Below are positions 16,768 to 25,062 of a DNA stretch of 41,088 bases, one piece after another. Each line of letters opens with the position of its first letter. Position 1 is the first letter of the stretch. Below the pieces are notes generated by a model that saw only the letters and a program-made list of their open reading frames with translations, was not told where the DNA came from and ran no database searches. Origin of the DNA: Negativicutes bacterium (GTDB lineage: Bacteria > Bacillota > Negativicutes > JAAYSF01). The translations under genes were made by a program, and so were the position numbers. The DNA lies in NCBI GenBank assembly GCA_028707635.1, contig JAQWAQ010000013.1, positions 1-41,088 on the forward strand. The letters are read 5' to 3'.

Positions 16768-17454
16768 ATGGCAGATCATTTATATACTGTAAATAAAGCC
16801 TGCAGTGTGTGCGGTATGGATTTCCCGGTCACTAGGGTGCGGATGAGGCTTGTTAAGGAGCGTCAGGACACTGATTTTTGCACTTATTATAAAGACATTA
16901 ATCCTTACTATTATACGATATGGGTGTGCCCGCACTGCGGTTATGCTGCGCAGGACAGTCATTTCCCCAATATATCACCGGCTAATATTGATAAGGTAGC
17001 TAAGTTTCTGGCAGGGCGGGAGGTCAATATCAATCTTGGCGGTGAGCGGACACGCGAACAAGCTATTGCGGCCTACAAGCTTGCGATATTCTTTGCCGAT
17101 ATGGAAGGGTTAGCAGCAAGTGAGATTGCTGGTTTATATCTAAGGTTGGCCTGGTTGTTTCGTGAGGGCGAGTTTGATAATGAAGAACAAGCGGCGCTGT
17201 CTAAAGCAGCGGGATATTTTGAGCAGGCCTTATTTAAAGAACGCTTGCCTATTGCCGGGATGTCGGAAGTAAGTATTACTTATTTGGTTGGCGAATTATT
17301 ACGGCGGACGGGGCGGGCCGAGGAGGGCTTGCGCTATTTTAGCAAGGTTGTTGCCAGTCCACAGGCCAAAATGGAGAAACGCATCCTCGATATGGCAAGA
17401 GATGCCTGGCAGGAAGCCCGTGCAACTAGGAATAGTAGAATTTCTGGTCAATAG
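16768..17454 (+). CDS. DUF2225 family protein (zinc-ribbon plus helical repeats)
   Basis: A 228-residue protein of the DUF2225 family, whose function is unknown. The N-terminus has two CxxC knuckles, CSVCGMDFPVT and CPHCGYAAQDSHFPNIS, likely a zinc ribbon. The rest is helical with TPR-like segments (AYKLAIFFADMEG, AAGYFEQALFKERLPI, GLRYFSKVVASP). The frame extends upstream to 16696, but that would begin inside the promoter and terminator. ATG 16768 has GGAGTG upstream and starts directly at the conserved domain. It is monocistronic, with a promoter at 16700 and a terminator overlapping its last codons. Confidence 0.9.
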   Translation: MADHLYTVNKACSVCGMDFPVTRVRMRLVKERQDTDFCTYYKDINPYYYTIWVCPHCGYAAQDSHFPNISPANIDKVAKFLAGREVNINLGGERTREQAIAAYKLAIFFADMEGLAASEIAGLYLRLAWLFREGEFDNEEQAALSKAAGYFEQALFKERLPIAGMSEVSITYLVGELLRRTGRAEEGLRYFSKVVASPQAKMEKRILDMARDAWQEARATRNSRISGQ

Positions 17455-17498
17455 CAAAGAGTTCCCGGCAAGACACCGGAACTTTTTGCTATTTTTTT
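17453..17498 (+). terminator. Terminator of the DUF2225 gene
   Basis: A stem of about 15 pairs between 17453-17468 and 17476-17490, with one bulged C, followed by seven T. It starts within the stop codon of DUF2225. Confidence 0.85.
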
Positions 17499-17522
17499 GT
17501 TGTAAAAATTATAAAGTCTATA

Positions 17523-17556
17523 TTTACAAATGAATTAATGTAAACTATGATTACAT
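17523..17556 (+). promoter_or_regulatory. Promoter of the amino-acid permease with an overlapping inverted repeat
   Basis: TTTACA at 17523-17528, a 17-base spacer and TATGAT at 17546-17551. An inverted repeat ATGTAA-N7-TTACAT (17538-17556) covers the -10 box and is a candidate operator for an unidentified regulator. Confidence 0.6.
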
Positions 17557-17594
17557 GGTAATAAAAAAATAAACGATGATATGGGGGATGATAA

Positions 17595-18986
17595 GTGGAG
17601 AACAAGGTCGAAGAAAGAGAATTAACGCGTGGGCTTAAAGGGCGTCATCTGCAGCTTATCGCACTAGGCGGTATTATTGGCAGCGGTTATTTTCTGGGTA
17701 CAGGTTATGTTATCAGCAAAGCGGGGCCGGCCTCGGTGCTTGCTTATCTGCTAGGCGGATTGATTGTGTTTTCAGTTATGCTGTGTCTGGGAGAGTTGGC
17801 TGTTGCTGTTCCCATATCCGGATCGTTTGTTACCTACGCGCGTAAATATATATCACCGGCTTGGGCTTGCGGGGTAGGTTGGTGTTATTGGCTGACTTGG
17901 GTCACCTACGTACCGTCCGAGATGATCGCAGCCGGTATTATTATGAATGACTTTTTCCCGACAGTTAGTACAATGTGGTGGGCGGTCTTGTTCGGGGTTA
18001 TTATAACCGTAATAAATGTGGCGTCAGTTAAAACATTTGGTGAGATGGAGTTCTGGCTGGCGCTTATTAAAATATTGGCATTAGTGATGTTTGTTGGCTT
18101 AGCAATCTTGATTGTTTTTGGCGTTGTTGGTGATGCTGGGTATGTGGGAACCAAAGTACTGCTGGGTCATGGCGGCTTTACGCCAAATGGTTCCTGGGCC
18201 GTATTCTTGACCATGGTTATTATCCTAGTAAATTTTCAGGGGTCAGAAATCATTGGCTTGGCTGCTGGCGAAAGCAAGAAGCCCGAAAAGGCTATTCCTA
18301 AGGCGATAAAAAATGTTGTGTGGCGTATTGTTGCTTTATATATTATCCCCATGCTGCTGCTTGTTACAATTTATCCCTGGGACAAGGCCAGCTTGGAAAA
18401 AAGTGCTTTTTCAGCTGCTTTAAGTGCTTATGGTCTGGATTGGGCTGGCGGAGTATTTTCTTTCGTGATTTTGACGGCTGCGATTTCATGTTCCAATTCG
18501 GGCTTGTATGGTTGTAGCCGGGCTATTTATGCGCTGTCACGTGAAAATATGGCACCGTCGTGGCTGAGCAAGTTGAATGATAGGGGTGTTCCGCAAAACG
18601 CCACAATGCTATCGATATTTACTTGCTGGATCGGGGTTATTGCTTATACAATTGATACCAGCGAGACAATCTATACATATTTATTGGCTCTTTCTGGCTT
18701 CTCGGGTGCGATTGCCTGGATCTCGATTTGCTGGTGTCAGCTTAACTTTCGACGGCGGCGTGAAGCGGCCGGCCTTACTGCGAGCAGCTTGAAGTTCCGT
18801 GTTCCCTTATTTCCATACTTAACCTATTTTGGAATTTGGGCGCAGGTGGCCTGTTTAGTTGTTGTCGCTTTTACTGAGGATCTTAGAAATGCGCTTTATT
18901 TGGGGATACCCCTTCTGATTTTGCCAATTGTGTGGTATAAAGTGCGGGAGTTCCGGCAAAAGATTGCTGCTGTGAATGAGGATTAG
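17595..18986 (+). CDS. Amino acid permease, APC superfamily (AAT family)
   Basis: A 463-residue, 12-segment secondary transporter of the amino acid/polyamine/organocation superfamily, in the cytoplasmic membrane. The family hallmark is near the N-terminus: GLKGRHLQLIALGGIIGSGYFLGTG, followed by KAGPASVLAYLLGG and GELAVAVPISGSFVTYA. NFQGSEIIGLAAGES and the later SCSNSGLYGCSRAIYALSREN are also typical of the AAT group (LysP, GabP, AnsP, RocE). It starts with GTG 17595, with GGGGGAT eight bases upstream. Its substrate cannot be told from sequence; a cationic, aromatic or small neutral amino acid is likely. It is a single-gene unit with its own promoter, possible operator and terminator. Confidence 0.93.
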   Translation: MENKVEERELTRGLKGRHLQLIALGGIIGSGYFLGTGYVISKAGPASVLAYLLGGLIVFSVMLCLGELAVAVPISGSFVTYARKYISPAWACGVGWCYWLTWVTYVPSEMIAAGIIMNDFFPTVSTMWWAVLFGVIITVINVASVKTFGEMEFWLALIKILALVMFVGLAILIVFGVVGDAGYVGTKVLLGHGGFTPNGSWAVFLTMVIILVNFQGSEIIGLAAGESKKPEKAIPKAIKNVVWRIVALYIIPMLLLVTIYPWDKASLEKSAFSAALSAYGLDWAGGVFSFVILTAAISCSNSGLYGCSRAIYALSRENMAPSWLSKLNDRGVPQNATMLSIFTCWIGVIAYTIDTSETIYTYLLALSGFSGAIAWISICWCQLNFRRRREAAGLTASSLKFRVPLFPYLTYFGIWAQVACLVVVAFTEDLRNALYLGIPLLILPIVWYKVREFRQKIAAVNED

Positions 18987-18988
18987 TG

Positions 18989-19028
18989 AAAAAACAAGAG
19001 CGAGGCTTACGCCTCGCTCTTGTTTTTT
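18989..19028. terminator. Bidirectional terminator between the permease and the flavin reductase
   Basis: An 18-bp stem (18989-19006 and 19011-19028) with a TTAC loop. A-run and T-run flanks let it work on both strands, for the converging permease and flavin reductase genes. Its right edge overlaps the flavin reductase stop codon at 19027-19029. Confidence 0.9.
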
Positions 19029-19527
19029 AGTCGTTTGTATAGCAAGCGACAATTTCACCGTAGTATAGGGTGTGGTAATCGCCTTGGCCATACCATCTTT
19101 GATTGTAATCGGGGTCTAATGTTGTGGCATCCATGGCCTGCCTATATACTATTTTGCACTCATAGGTGAGGCCGCAGTCGGCAATGACCGGTGTAGAGGT
19201 TTTCTGGCCGGGTGCAGTGGTAATCTCCATGACGGTAATTTTATCCACTTCACGGCCGGACTTGCTTCCGCAGAAATTTAACTTTTTCTTCATATCATGA
19301 AAGGGTAGACTCACAGTAAATTCACCGCTTTTTTCGATGAGTTCATAGGTATAACGGGAGTGGCGCACCATGACCATGAATACCGGCTTGCCCCAGATGT
19401 TGCCGATACTGCCCCAGCCGATGGTCATTGTGTTTACTTTTCCGTCATGCGCGGTTGTCAAAAAGGCGCCTTGGCTCAAGAGATCGAGGGCCTTGTTTGC
19501 GTATTCGTTATAGGCTACTTCTTTCAT
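19027..19527 (-). CDS. Flavin reductase-like domain protein (flavoredoxin type)
   Basis: A 166-residue FMN-binding split-barrel protein of the flavin reductase-like family. Characteristic segments are GAFLTTAHDGKVNTMTIGWGSIG and GKPVFMVMVRHSRYTYELI, then EFTVSLPF and NFCGSKSGREVDK. In anaerobes such proteins act as flavoredoxins or NAD(P)H/ferredoxin:flavin reductases; the electron partner is unknown. AAGGGGGA is correctly spaced before ATG 19527. It lies 92 bp downstream of serC on the same strand. A TATAAT sequence in the gap could give it its own promoter, or it may be read through from the serine operon. Confidence 0.9.
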   Translation of the reverse strand: MKEVAYNEYANKALDLLSQGAFLTTAHDGKVNTMTIGWGSIGNIWGKPVFMVMVRHSRYTYELIEKSGEFTVSLPFHDMKKKLNFCGSKSGREVDKITVMEITTAPGQKTSTPVIADCGLTYECKIVYRQAMDATTLDPDYNQRWYGQGDYHTLYYGEIVACYTND

Positions 19528-19619
19528 AATAATCCCCCTTGGTTTTGTTATATAAGATTATATTCTTCATGAAGGAAGTTTTTCCTGGTTTGGAATATTA
19601 TATGTGGAGTTCAACTTCT

Positions 19620-20708
19620 TTAGCTGTTTTTCTTTTGGAATTCAATCATGAAGTTGCGCAGAGCTTCGCAGCCTTCCTTCGGCATAGCGTTGTAGATAGA
19701 AGCCCGCAGGCCGCCGACTGAGCGATGGCCTTTAAGGCCGTTGAGTCCGGCTGCGGTGGCTTCGGAAACGAAGGATTTTTCAAGCTCTTCACTAGGAAGA
19801 CGGAAGGTGACGTTCATTAAAGAACGGCTGTCTTTGTCAGCATGACCGTTGTAGAAGCCGTTGCTTTGATCAATGACATCATAAATCAGCGCAGCTTTTT
19901 CCTTATTCATTTTTTCGATTGCGGCAAGTCCGCCTAAGCCCTTCAGCCAGCGCAATACGAGATTGACGATATAAACGGCAAAGCTCGGCGGTGTGTTATA
20001 GAGAGAGTCCTTGTCAGAATGAGTGGCATAGCGCAGCATTGTTGGGATGGTCTTAGGGTTATTCTCGAGCAAGTCTTTTCTAATGACAACAACGGTTACG
20101 CCAGCCGGTCCAAGGTTCTTTTGGGCACCAGCATAGATCATTGCAAAGTCTTTGGCGTTAAAAGGTCGGGATAGCATATCAGATGACATATCGGCAATTA
20201 AGGGAATGTTGTCAAACGCCGGGAGGTTTTGCCATTGGGTTCCGAAAATCGTATTGTTAGAAGTGATATGAACATAAGCAGGGTTATCGCTTAATTTAAT
20301 TTCATCAAAGCCGGGGATGCGTTTATAATTTCCATCAGCCGTTGTGGCAGCGACATGAGTCTTGCCGTACAGTTTGGCTTCTTTTTGGGCTTTTTCCGAC
20401 CAGGCCCCTGTTAGTATGTAGTCAGCAGTACGGTCTGGCGTTAAGAAGTTCATAGGTATCATGGCAAATTGGGTGCTGGCTCCGCCTTGTATAAAGAGCA
20501 CCCGATAATCATCGCCTAGTCCCAATAGTTCTTTCATATTAGCTTCGGCTTCGGTGTTTATTGCTTCGTACGGCTTGGAACGATGGCTCATTTCAAGTAC
20601 TGACATGCCGGTATTCTGGTAATTTAAGAGTTCTTGCTGGGCTTCCTGTAAAACGGCCAGCGGCAGGACGGCCGGGCCGGCGCTAAAATTAAAGATGCGG
20701 TTATTCAT
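19620..20708 (-). CDS. serC: Phosphoserine aminotransferase
   Basis: SerC converts 3-phosphohydroxypyruvate and glutamate to phosphoserine and 2-oxoglutarate (and acts in pyridoxal phosphate synthesis in some bacteria). It is 362 residues from ATG 20708, which has GGAGGG about eight bases upstream; the frame extends to a TTG at 20723. The N-terminus NNRIFNFSAGPAVLPLAVL and the pyridoxal-phosphate lysine in YAGAQKNLGPAGV are diagnostic. Other conserved parts are MSHRSKPYEAI, FIQGGASTQFAMIPMN and the C-terminal LKGHRSVGGLRASIYNA. It is the third gene of serA-DUF1015-serC. The phosphatase SerB for the last step is not in the window. Confidence 0.97.
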   Translation of the reverse strand: MNNRIFNFSAGPAVLPLAVLQEAQQELLNYQNTGMSVLEMSHRSKPYEAINTEAEANMKELLGLGDDYRVLFIQGGASTQFAMIPMNFLTPDRTADYILTGAWSEKAQKEAKLYGKTHVAATTADGNYKRIPGFDEIKLSDNPAYVHITSNNTIFGTQWQNLPAFDNIPLIADMSSDMLSRPFNAKDFAMIYAGAQKNLGPAGVTVVVIRKDLLENNPKTIPTMLRYATHSDKDSLYNTPPSFAVYIVNLVLRWLKGLGGLAAIEKMNKEKAALIYDVIDQSNGFYNGHADKDSRSLMNVTFRLPSEELEKSFVSEATAAGLNGLKGHRSVGGLRASIYNAMPKEGCEALRNFMIEFQKKNS

Positions 20709-20734
20709 TATTTTTCCCTCCAATTATTTTAAGG

Positions 20735-20828
20735 TTACTTGCAAGGTGCAAGGTGAACTACCATGGCATCACGCAGTTTTGGTTCAAACCATGTGGATTT
20801 AGGCGGCATAACCTGACCGGCGTCCGAT
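20735..20828 (-). other. Displaced C-terminal coding segment of the DUF1015 gene (frameshifted)
   Basis: On the minus strand, in a different frame from the preceding gene, this segment encodes DAGQVMPPKSTWFEPKLRDA and then MVVHLAPCK before a stop at 20735-20737. MPPKSTWFEPKLR is the conserved end of DUF1015 proteins. Between 20800 and 20828 both frames are open. The sequence GATATCGGACGCC near 20820-20832 needs two extra bases (or one fewer) to join the frames. With the frames joined, the gene would end 26 bp before serC, leaving room for just the serC ribosome-binding site. Confidence 0.85.
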
Positions 20829-21983
20829 ATCCATAAGTTCTTCGATAGAAGTGGCAAACATCGAGAAGGCTACGGCATAGCGACCGCTGTCGACAAGCCG
20901 TTCGAGTTCCTGCATTCCCCGGATGCCGCCAACGAAATGGATACGTTTATCGATGCGGGGATCTTGGATTCCAAGTACAGGGGTTAAAAGATTATTCTGC
21001 AGGATGCTGACATCGAGTTTGCCAACAGGATCACTTGTGTCAAAGCTGCCGGCCTTTGCTGTCAGCTTATACCACCCTGCATTCAAATACATCCCGAACG
21101 TATGAGGCTGTTGTGGTTTGAAGGGGCCGGCGGGATGCTTCTCAACCGTGAAGTTTTTCAACAATTGGGCAATAAAGTCGGCCGGTTTTAACCCATTAAG
21201 GTCATGAACCACTCGGTTATAATCCATGATGTACATCATGTCGTGAGGGAAGGCGACTGCAAGAAAGGTATTATACTCCTCAGTGCCATTATGATTTTTA
21301 TTGGCGGTTCGGCAGGCTTGGCACACGCGGGCTGCCGCTGCTGAGCGGTGGTGGCCATCAGCAATATAAAGGATAGGAATGTTCTTGAAGGCGGCTTCAA
21401 TTGCGGCAACTTGACTAGGCTCATTGACGACATACAGCGTGTGGCTGATGCCATCATCGGCCGTGAAGTCATAAGCAGGTGGCTTGGTCATTGCTTGATC
21501 GAGCAGTTCCTTTACCGTCGGGTTGGCCTTATAGGTAAGGAAGACAGCACCTGTCTGCGCTTCTGTGGCTGTTATATGATCGACCCGATCCTGCTCTTTG
21601 TCAGGGCGGGTAAATTCATGCTTCCTTATTATATTCTCCTGATATTCGTCAACAGAGACCGCAGCTGCCAGACCGACTTGGATATGGTCGCCCATTTTTT
21701 GTTTATAGACGTAGTAGCAAGGCTGGTCATCTTGAATGAGAATTTTATCCTGGATAAACTGCTGGAGGTTTTCCCGAGCCTTTTCATAGACGGCAGGGGA
21801 ATGGGTATCAATATCGGGCGGCAGATCTACTTCGGCTTTGGTCACACGTAAAAAGCTATAGGGATTATTGGCAGTAAGCCGACGGGCTTCCTCCGAGTCC
21901 ATGACATCATAGGGTAGTGCGGCGACACGATCCGCAAGTTCGGGAGTGGGGCGTAGACCGCGAAATGGTTTAACTATAGCCAT
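20799..21983 (-). CDS. DUF1015 family protein, C-terminus altered by a frameshift
   Basis: A 394-residue DUF1015 protein starting MAIVKPFRGLRPTPELADRV at ATG 21983, with GGAGG upstream. Family features include ALPYDVMDSEEAR, NPYSFLRVTK, the PILYIADGHHRSAAA histidine motif and FVGGIRGMQELE. The reading frame stops at 20799 after DIGRRSGYAA, which is not the family ending. The proper ending is found in another frame (20735-20828), so an indel lies near 20825. Whether this is a true mutation or a sequencing error cannot be told here. The start is 10 bp after the serA stop, and the serA stop codon lies next to its ribosome-binding site, so the two are coupled. The biochemical role is unknown; placement between serA and serC suggests serine metabolism. 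Confidence 0.9.
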   Translation of the reverse strand: MAIVKPFRGLRPTPELADRVAALPYDVMDSEEARRLTANNPYSFLRVTKAEVDLPPDIDTHSPAVYEKARENLQQFIQDKILIQDDQPCYYVYKQKMGDHIQVGLAAAVSVDEYQENIIRKHEFTRPDKEQDRVDHITATEAQTGAVFLTYKANPTVKELLDQAMTKPPAYDFTADDGISHTLYVVNEPSQVAAIEAAFKNIPILYIADGHHRSAAAARVCQACRTANKNHNGTEEYNTFLAVAFPHDMMYIMDYNRVVHDLNGLKPADFIAQLLKNFTVEKHPAGPFKPQQPHTFGMYLNAGWYKLTAKAGSFDTSDPVGKLDVSILQNNLLTPVLGIQDPRIDKRIHFVGGIRGMQELERLVDSGRYAVAFSMFATSIEELMDIGRRSGYAA

Positions 21984-21993
21984 AATTGCCTCC

Positions 21994-23577
21994 TTATGCG
22001 TTAAGGTTGACGAGTTGGGCACCCAACATACCATCAATTGCCTTGATTTTTAGCAGAACTGGGGTTGGAACATCGGTTTCGACATTAACAACCATGATAT
22101 TTGTACCAGCTATGTCACCGCGGCCAACCTGCATGCCAGCGATATTAATCTGTTCTTCGCCGAGAATTGTACCAATTTTACCGACAATGCCGGGGCGGTT
22201 GCTGTGTGGTCCAATTAGCAGCCAGCCGTTAGGCTCAACATCGACGCGGAATCCGTTGATTTTAACAATCCGTTGTTCTTCTCGGCCAAACAAGGTGCCC
22301 GAAACGGACTTAAGGCCTTTGTCAGTATGAACATTCACGGTGATTAAATCAGCAAAGTTATCAATTTCCTGGCTTTTAACTTCTTTAATTTTAATGCCGC
22401 GGGCTTTAGCAAGACCAGGGGCATTCACATAGTTGATTTTTTCTTGGAGGATTGGATTGAGCATGCCTTTGATAACGCCGGTTGTCAGCATTTTAGTATC
22501 AACTTCACTGATTTCACCATTGTACTCTACCTCAACGGCATTGATACGGCCGTCAGCCAAATGAACGGCTAAGCAGCCCATCTTTTCGGCGAGGTTAAGG
22601 TATGGCTGAATGGTCTCAAGGACATGAGCGGGAATCGGGGCCATGTTAACGGCTGTCGTAACAGGCTCACCGTTGAGTGCTTTGATGATTCCTTCTGCAA
22701 CATCGACGGCTACACCGACTTGCGCTTCGGCAGTGGATGCGCCCAAATGCGGGGTAAGAACAATATTGTCGACATCTAACAGCGGATTATCAGGACCGGC
22801 TGGCTCTTTTGCGAATACGTCAATGGCAGCGCCGGCTACTGTACCGTCTTTCAGGGCTTCAGCCAAATCGACTTCATTGATGACACCGCCCCGGGCACAG
22901 TTTACAATACGAACGCCCTTTTTCATTTTGGCGAAACTTTCTTTATTCAGCATGTTTATAGTCTGCGGCGTTTTTGGAAGGTGAAGGGTGATAAAGTCGG
23001 CTTTTGTTAGGATTTCATCAATTTCAGCTACTTTAATGCCGAGCTCCTCAGCGCGTTCGGCATTCATAAACGGGTCATATGCCATTACTTTCATTTCCAT
23101 GGCCAGCGCCCGTTTGGCAACGCCGGTACCGATGCGGCCCAGGCCTAATATGCCAAGTGTTTTGCCGCGCATTTCAACGCCCATAAACTTACTGCGCTTC
23201 CACTCTTTATTTTTCATTGAAGCATGAGCTTGGGGAATGTTGCGAGCTAAGGCCAGCATCATGGCCATTGTATGTTCAGTTGCGGCAATGGTATTACCTT
23301 CGGGGGCGTTGAGGACAATGACCCCTTTCTTTGTTGCAAATTCGACATCAATGTTGTCAACGCCGACACCGGCGCGGCCGATGACTTTGAGATTGGCTGC
23401 CGCTTCAAGCACTTCTTTGGTCACCTTTGTTTCGCTGCGGACGACAAGGGCGTCATATTCCGGGATAATCTTGATCAGTTCAGCGGGGTCAAGGTTTACC
23501 TTTACATCAACATTAAATTCCTTCTGTAACAGTTCAACACCGCTTTGGGCTACTGCGTCGCTTACAAGTACTTTCAT
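21994..23577 (-). CDS. serA: D-3-phosphoglycerate dehydrogenase
   Basis: SerA catalyses the first step of serine synthesis, oxidising 3-phosphoglycerate with NAD. It is 527 residues, the long type with an intervening domain and a C-terminal ACT domain for serine feedback. Visible features are the NAD-binding LGILGLGRIGTGVAKRA, the catalytic Arg region NCARGGVINE, the Glu in FAKEPAGPDNPLL, the catalytic His in LTPHLGASTAEAQ, and the ACT segment starting near LIGPHSNRPGIVGKIG. ATG 23577 (MKVLVSDAVAQSG) is chosen because GGAGG is eight bases upstream; ATG 23583 is only two bases from it. It is preceded by a T-box leader and a good promoter and leads the serA-DUF1015-serC operon. Confidence 0.97.
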   Translation of the reverse strand: MKVLVSDAVAQSGVELLQKEFNVDVKVNLDPAELIKIIPEYDALVVRSETKVTKEVLEAAANLKVIGRAGVGVDNIDVEFATKKGVIVLNAPEGNTIAATEHTMAMMLALARNIPQAHASMKNKEWKRSKFMGVEMRGKTLGILGLGRIGTGVAKRALAMEMKVMAYDPFMNAERAEELGIKVAEIDEILTKADFITLHLPKTPQTINMLNKESFAKMKKGVRIVNCARGGVINEVDLAEALKDGTVAGAAIDVFAKEPAGPDNPLLDVDNIVLTPHLGASTAEAQVGVAVDVAEGIIKALNGEPVTTAVNMAPIPAHVLETIQPYLNLAEKMGCLAVHLADGRINAVEVEYNGEISEVDTKMLTTGVIKGMLNPILQEKINYVNAPGLAKARGIKIKEVKSQEIDNFADLITVNVHTDKGLKSVSGTLFGREEQRIVKINGFRVDVEPNGWLLIGPHSNRPGIVGKIGTILGEEQINIAGMQVGRGDIAGTNIMVVNVETDVPTPVLLKIKAIDGMLGAQLVNLNA

Positions 23578-23618
23578 ATTCATAACCTCCATTAATTTTA
23601 GATTCTACAAACTTTAAA

Positions 23619-23853
23619 GAAACAAAAAAATCCCGCCCCAATTGGGGCGAGATTACTCCCGCGTTGCCACCCAAGTTGTTGCTGAAAATAGCAACCAACT
23701 CTTACCGCTGTATCGGGCGGAACCCGTCGTGATTCTTCATCAGCCGCTCCGGGGCGGAACTTATGGTCAAGTTGGCTGACTTTCACCGACTGTCAGCTCT
23801 CTGCACAACTTGAAGCAAAGTTTCCCGTTCATTGCGTTACTTATTGTTAATAT
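23619..23853 (-). promoter_or_regulatory. T-box riboswitch in the serA leader, probably tRNA-Ser responsive
   Basis: On the minus strand the leader contains the T-box core GGGTGGCAACGCGGGAG (complement at about 23656-23672). It is preceded by an antiterminator-side hairpin (GTTGGTTGCT...AGCAACAAC) and followed by a terminator CTCGCCCCAATTGGGGCGGG plus seven T (about 23624-23653). The tRNA-acceptor-pairing bulge reads TGGC, which fits a G73 discriminator as in tRNA-Ser. A plausible specifier is TCC (serine) in AAGTTCCGCC at 23758-23756. Uncharged tRNA-Ser would then favour read-through into serA. The class is clear; the serine assignment is inferred. Confidence 0.9.
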
Positions 23854-23859
23854 GAAATC

Positions 23860-23888
23860 ATTATAATTAATCCGCTCTTGAAAGTCAA
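23860..23888 (-). promoter_or_regulatory. Promoter of the serA T-box operon
   Basis: On the minus strand: TTGACT (23888-23883), a 17-base spacer and TATAAT (23865-23860). Transcription would start near 23853, giving a leader of about 275 bases to the serA start. Confidence 0.85.
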
Positions 23889-24054
23889 GTGTATTTTTCA
23901 AGAAAACATTAAGGTACAGAAAACGGTGTTTTTGGCTATTGTGATTACATTACGCCGGACTAACGTTGAATTCGTCCAATGATAGCAGGATTTAGGCTCA
24001 CGCACGAGAATAAACACAGAAAGTTAGAAAACAGGAATAGCAGGGGGAATTCAA

Positions 24055-25062
24055 ATGGAAAAAAGACAATTAGGTCGGACAGGCATGGAGGTCAGTGTGA
24101 TAAGTTTTGGTGCGTTGCCGATACAACGTTGTACCATGGAAGAGGCAGGTCCTGTCCTGCACAAAGTACTTGATGCAGGCATTAATTTTATTGACACGGC
24201 CCGCGCCTACACCGATAGTGAAGCTAAAATCGGCAAATACATTGCTAGCCGACGGTCCGAGTACTACCTTGCCACCAAGAGCATGGCCCGCGATAAAGCA
24301 GGCATGGCGAAAGATGTTGATATTAGCTTGCAGACAATGCAGGTCGAGTATATTGATTTATATCAGGTTCATAATATAAAGACACGTCAGGATCTTGATG
24401 CAGTGATGGCTCCGGGCGGAGCGCTCGAAGCCCTGAAAGAGGCCAAGGCGGCTGGAAAGATTCGCTTTATTGGCGTTACCGGACATAGTGTTGACTTATT
24501 AATGGAGGCTGTTAAATCAGATCAGTTTGATACAGTGCAAGTGCCGTTCAACTTCATTGAAACCAAGGCAAATGAGAAATTATTTCCTTTAGCTAAAGCG
24601 ATGAATGTTGGCCGTATCGTAATGAAACCGCTCGGGGGCGGTCAAGTCAGAAGTTTTGATTTGGCGCTGCGGTTTATTCTTGAACAGGATATTAGTGTGG
24701 CTATTCCCGGTATGGACGATATTGTCCAAATCGATGAAAATCTTGCAGCCGCCAAAAATTTCCGGCCGTTGACTCAAGAAGAACAGGCAATACTAAAAAA
24801 AGAAGCTGCGGATATCGGACCTAATTTCTGCCGCCGGTGTGGTTACTGTATGCCTTGTGCTGCTGGAATCGATATTCCTCAAACGTTTATTTTTCACTTG
24901 CAATATTCCTCATATGGCCTAAAAGAGGCGATTCCGCTCCGCTATGCTGGCATGAAAGCCAAAGCTTCGGATTGCATTGAGTGTGGAATCTGTGAAGAAC
25001 GCTGTCCCTATGATTTGCCGATCAGAGATCGCATGAAACAAGTGGCCAAGGATTTAGGCTGA
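24055..25062 (+). CDS. Aldo/keto reductase with C-terminal ferredoxin-type 4Fe-4S clusters
   Basis: A 335-residue protein with an aldo/keto reductase barrel followed by two iron-sulfur motifs. The catalytic tetrad is visible: Asp and Tyr in FIDTARAYTDSE, Lys in YYLATKSMA and His in DLYQVHNIKT. The C-terminal part carries CRRCGYCMPCAAGIDIP and CIECGICEERCPYDLPI. This fusion is widespread in anaerobes, and its physiological substrate is generally unknown. GGGGG lies about eight bases before ATG 24055. It is transcribed away from the serA T-box operon, about 165 bp from the serA promoter. Its last nine bases overlap the end of the convergent small membrane protein gene. Confidence 0.93.
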   Translation: MEKRQLGRTGMEVSVISFGALPIQRCTMEEAGPVLHKVLDAGINFIDTARAYTDSEAKIGKYIASRRSEYYLATKSMARDKAGMAKDVDISLQTMQVEYIDLYQVHNIKTRQDLDAVMAPGGALEALKEAKAAGKIRFIGVTGHSVDLLMEAVKSDQFDTVQVPFNFIETKANEKLFPLAKAMNVGRIVMKPLGGGQVRSFDLALRFILEQDISVAIPGMDDIVQIDENLAAAKNFRPLTQEEQAILKKEAADIGPNFCRRCGYCMPCAAGIDIPQTFIFHLQYSSYGLKEAIPLRYAGMKAKASDCIECGICEERCPYDLPIRDRMKQVAKDLG

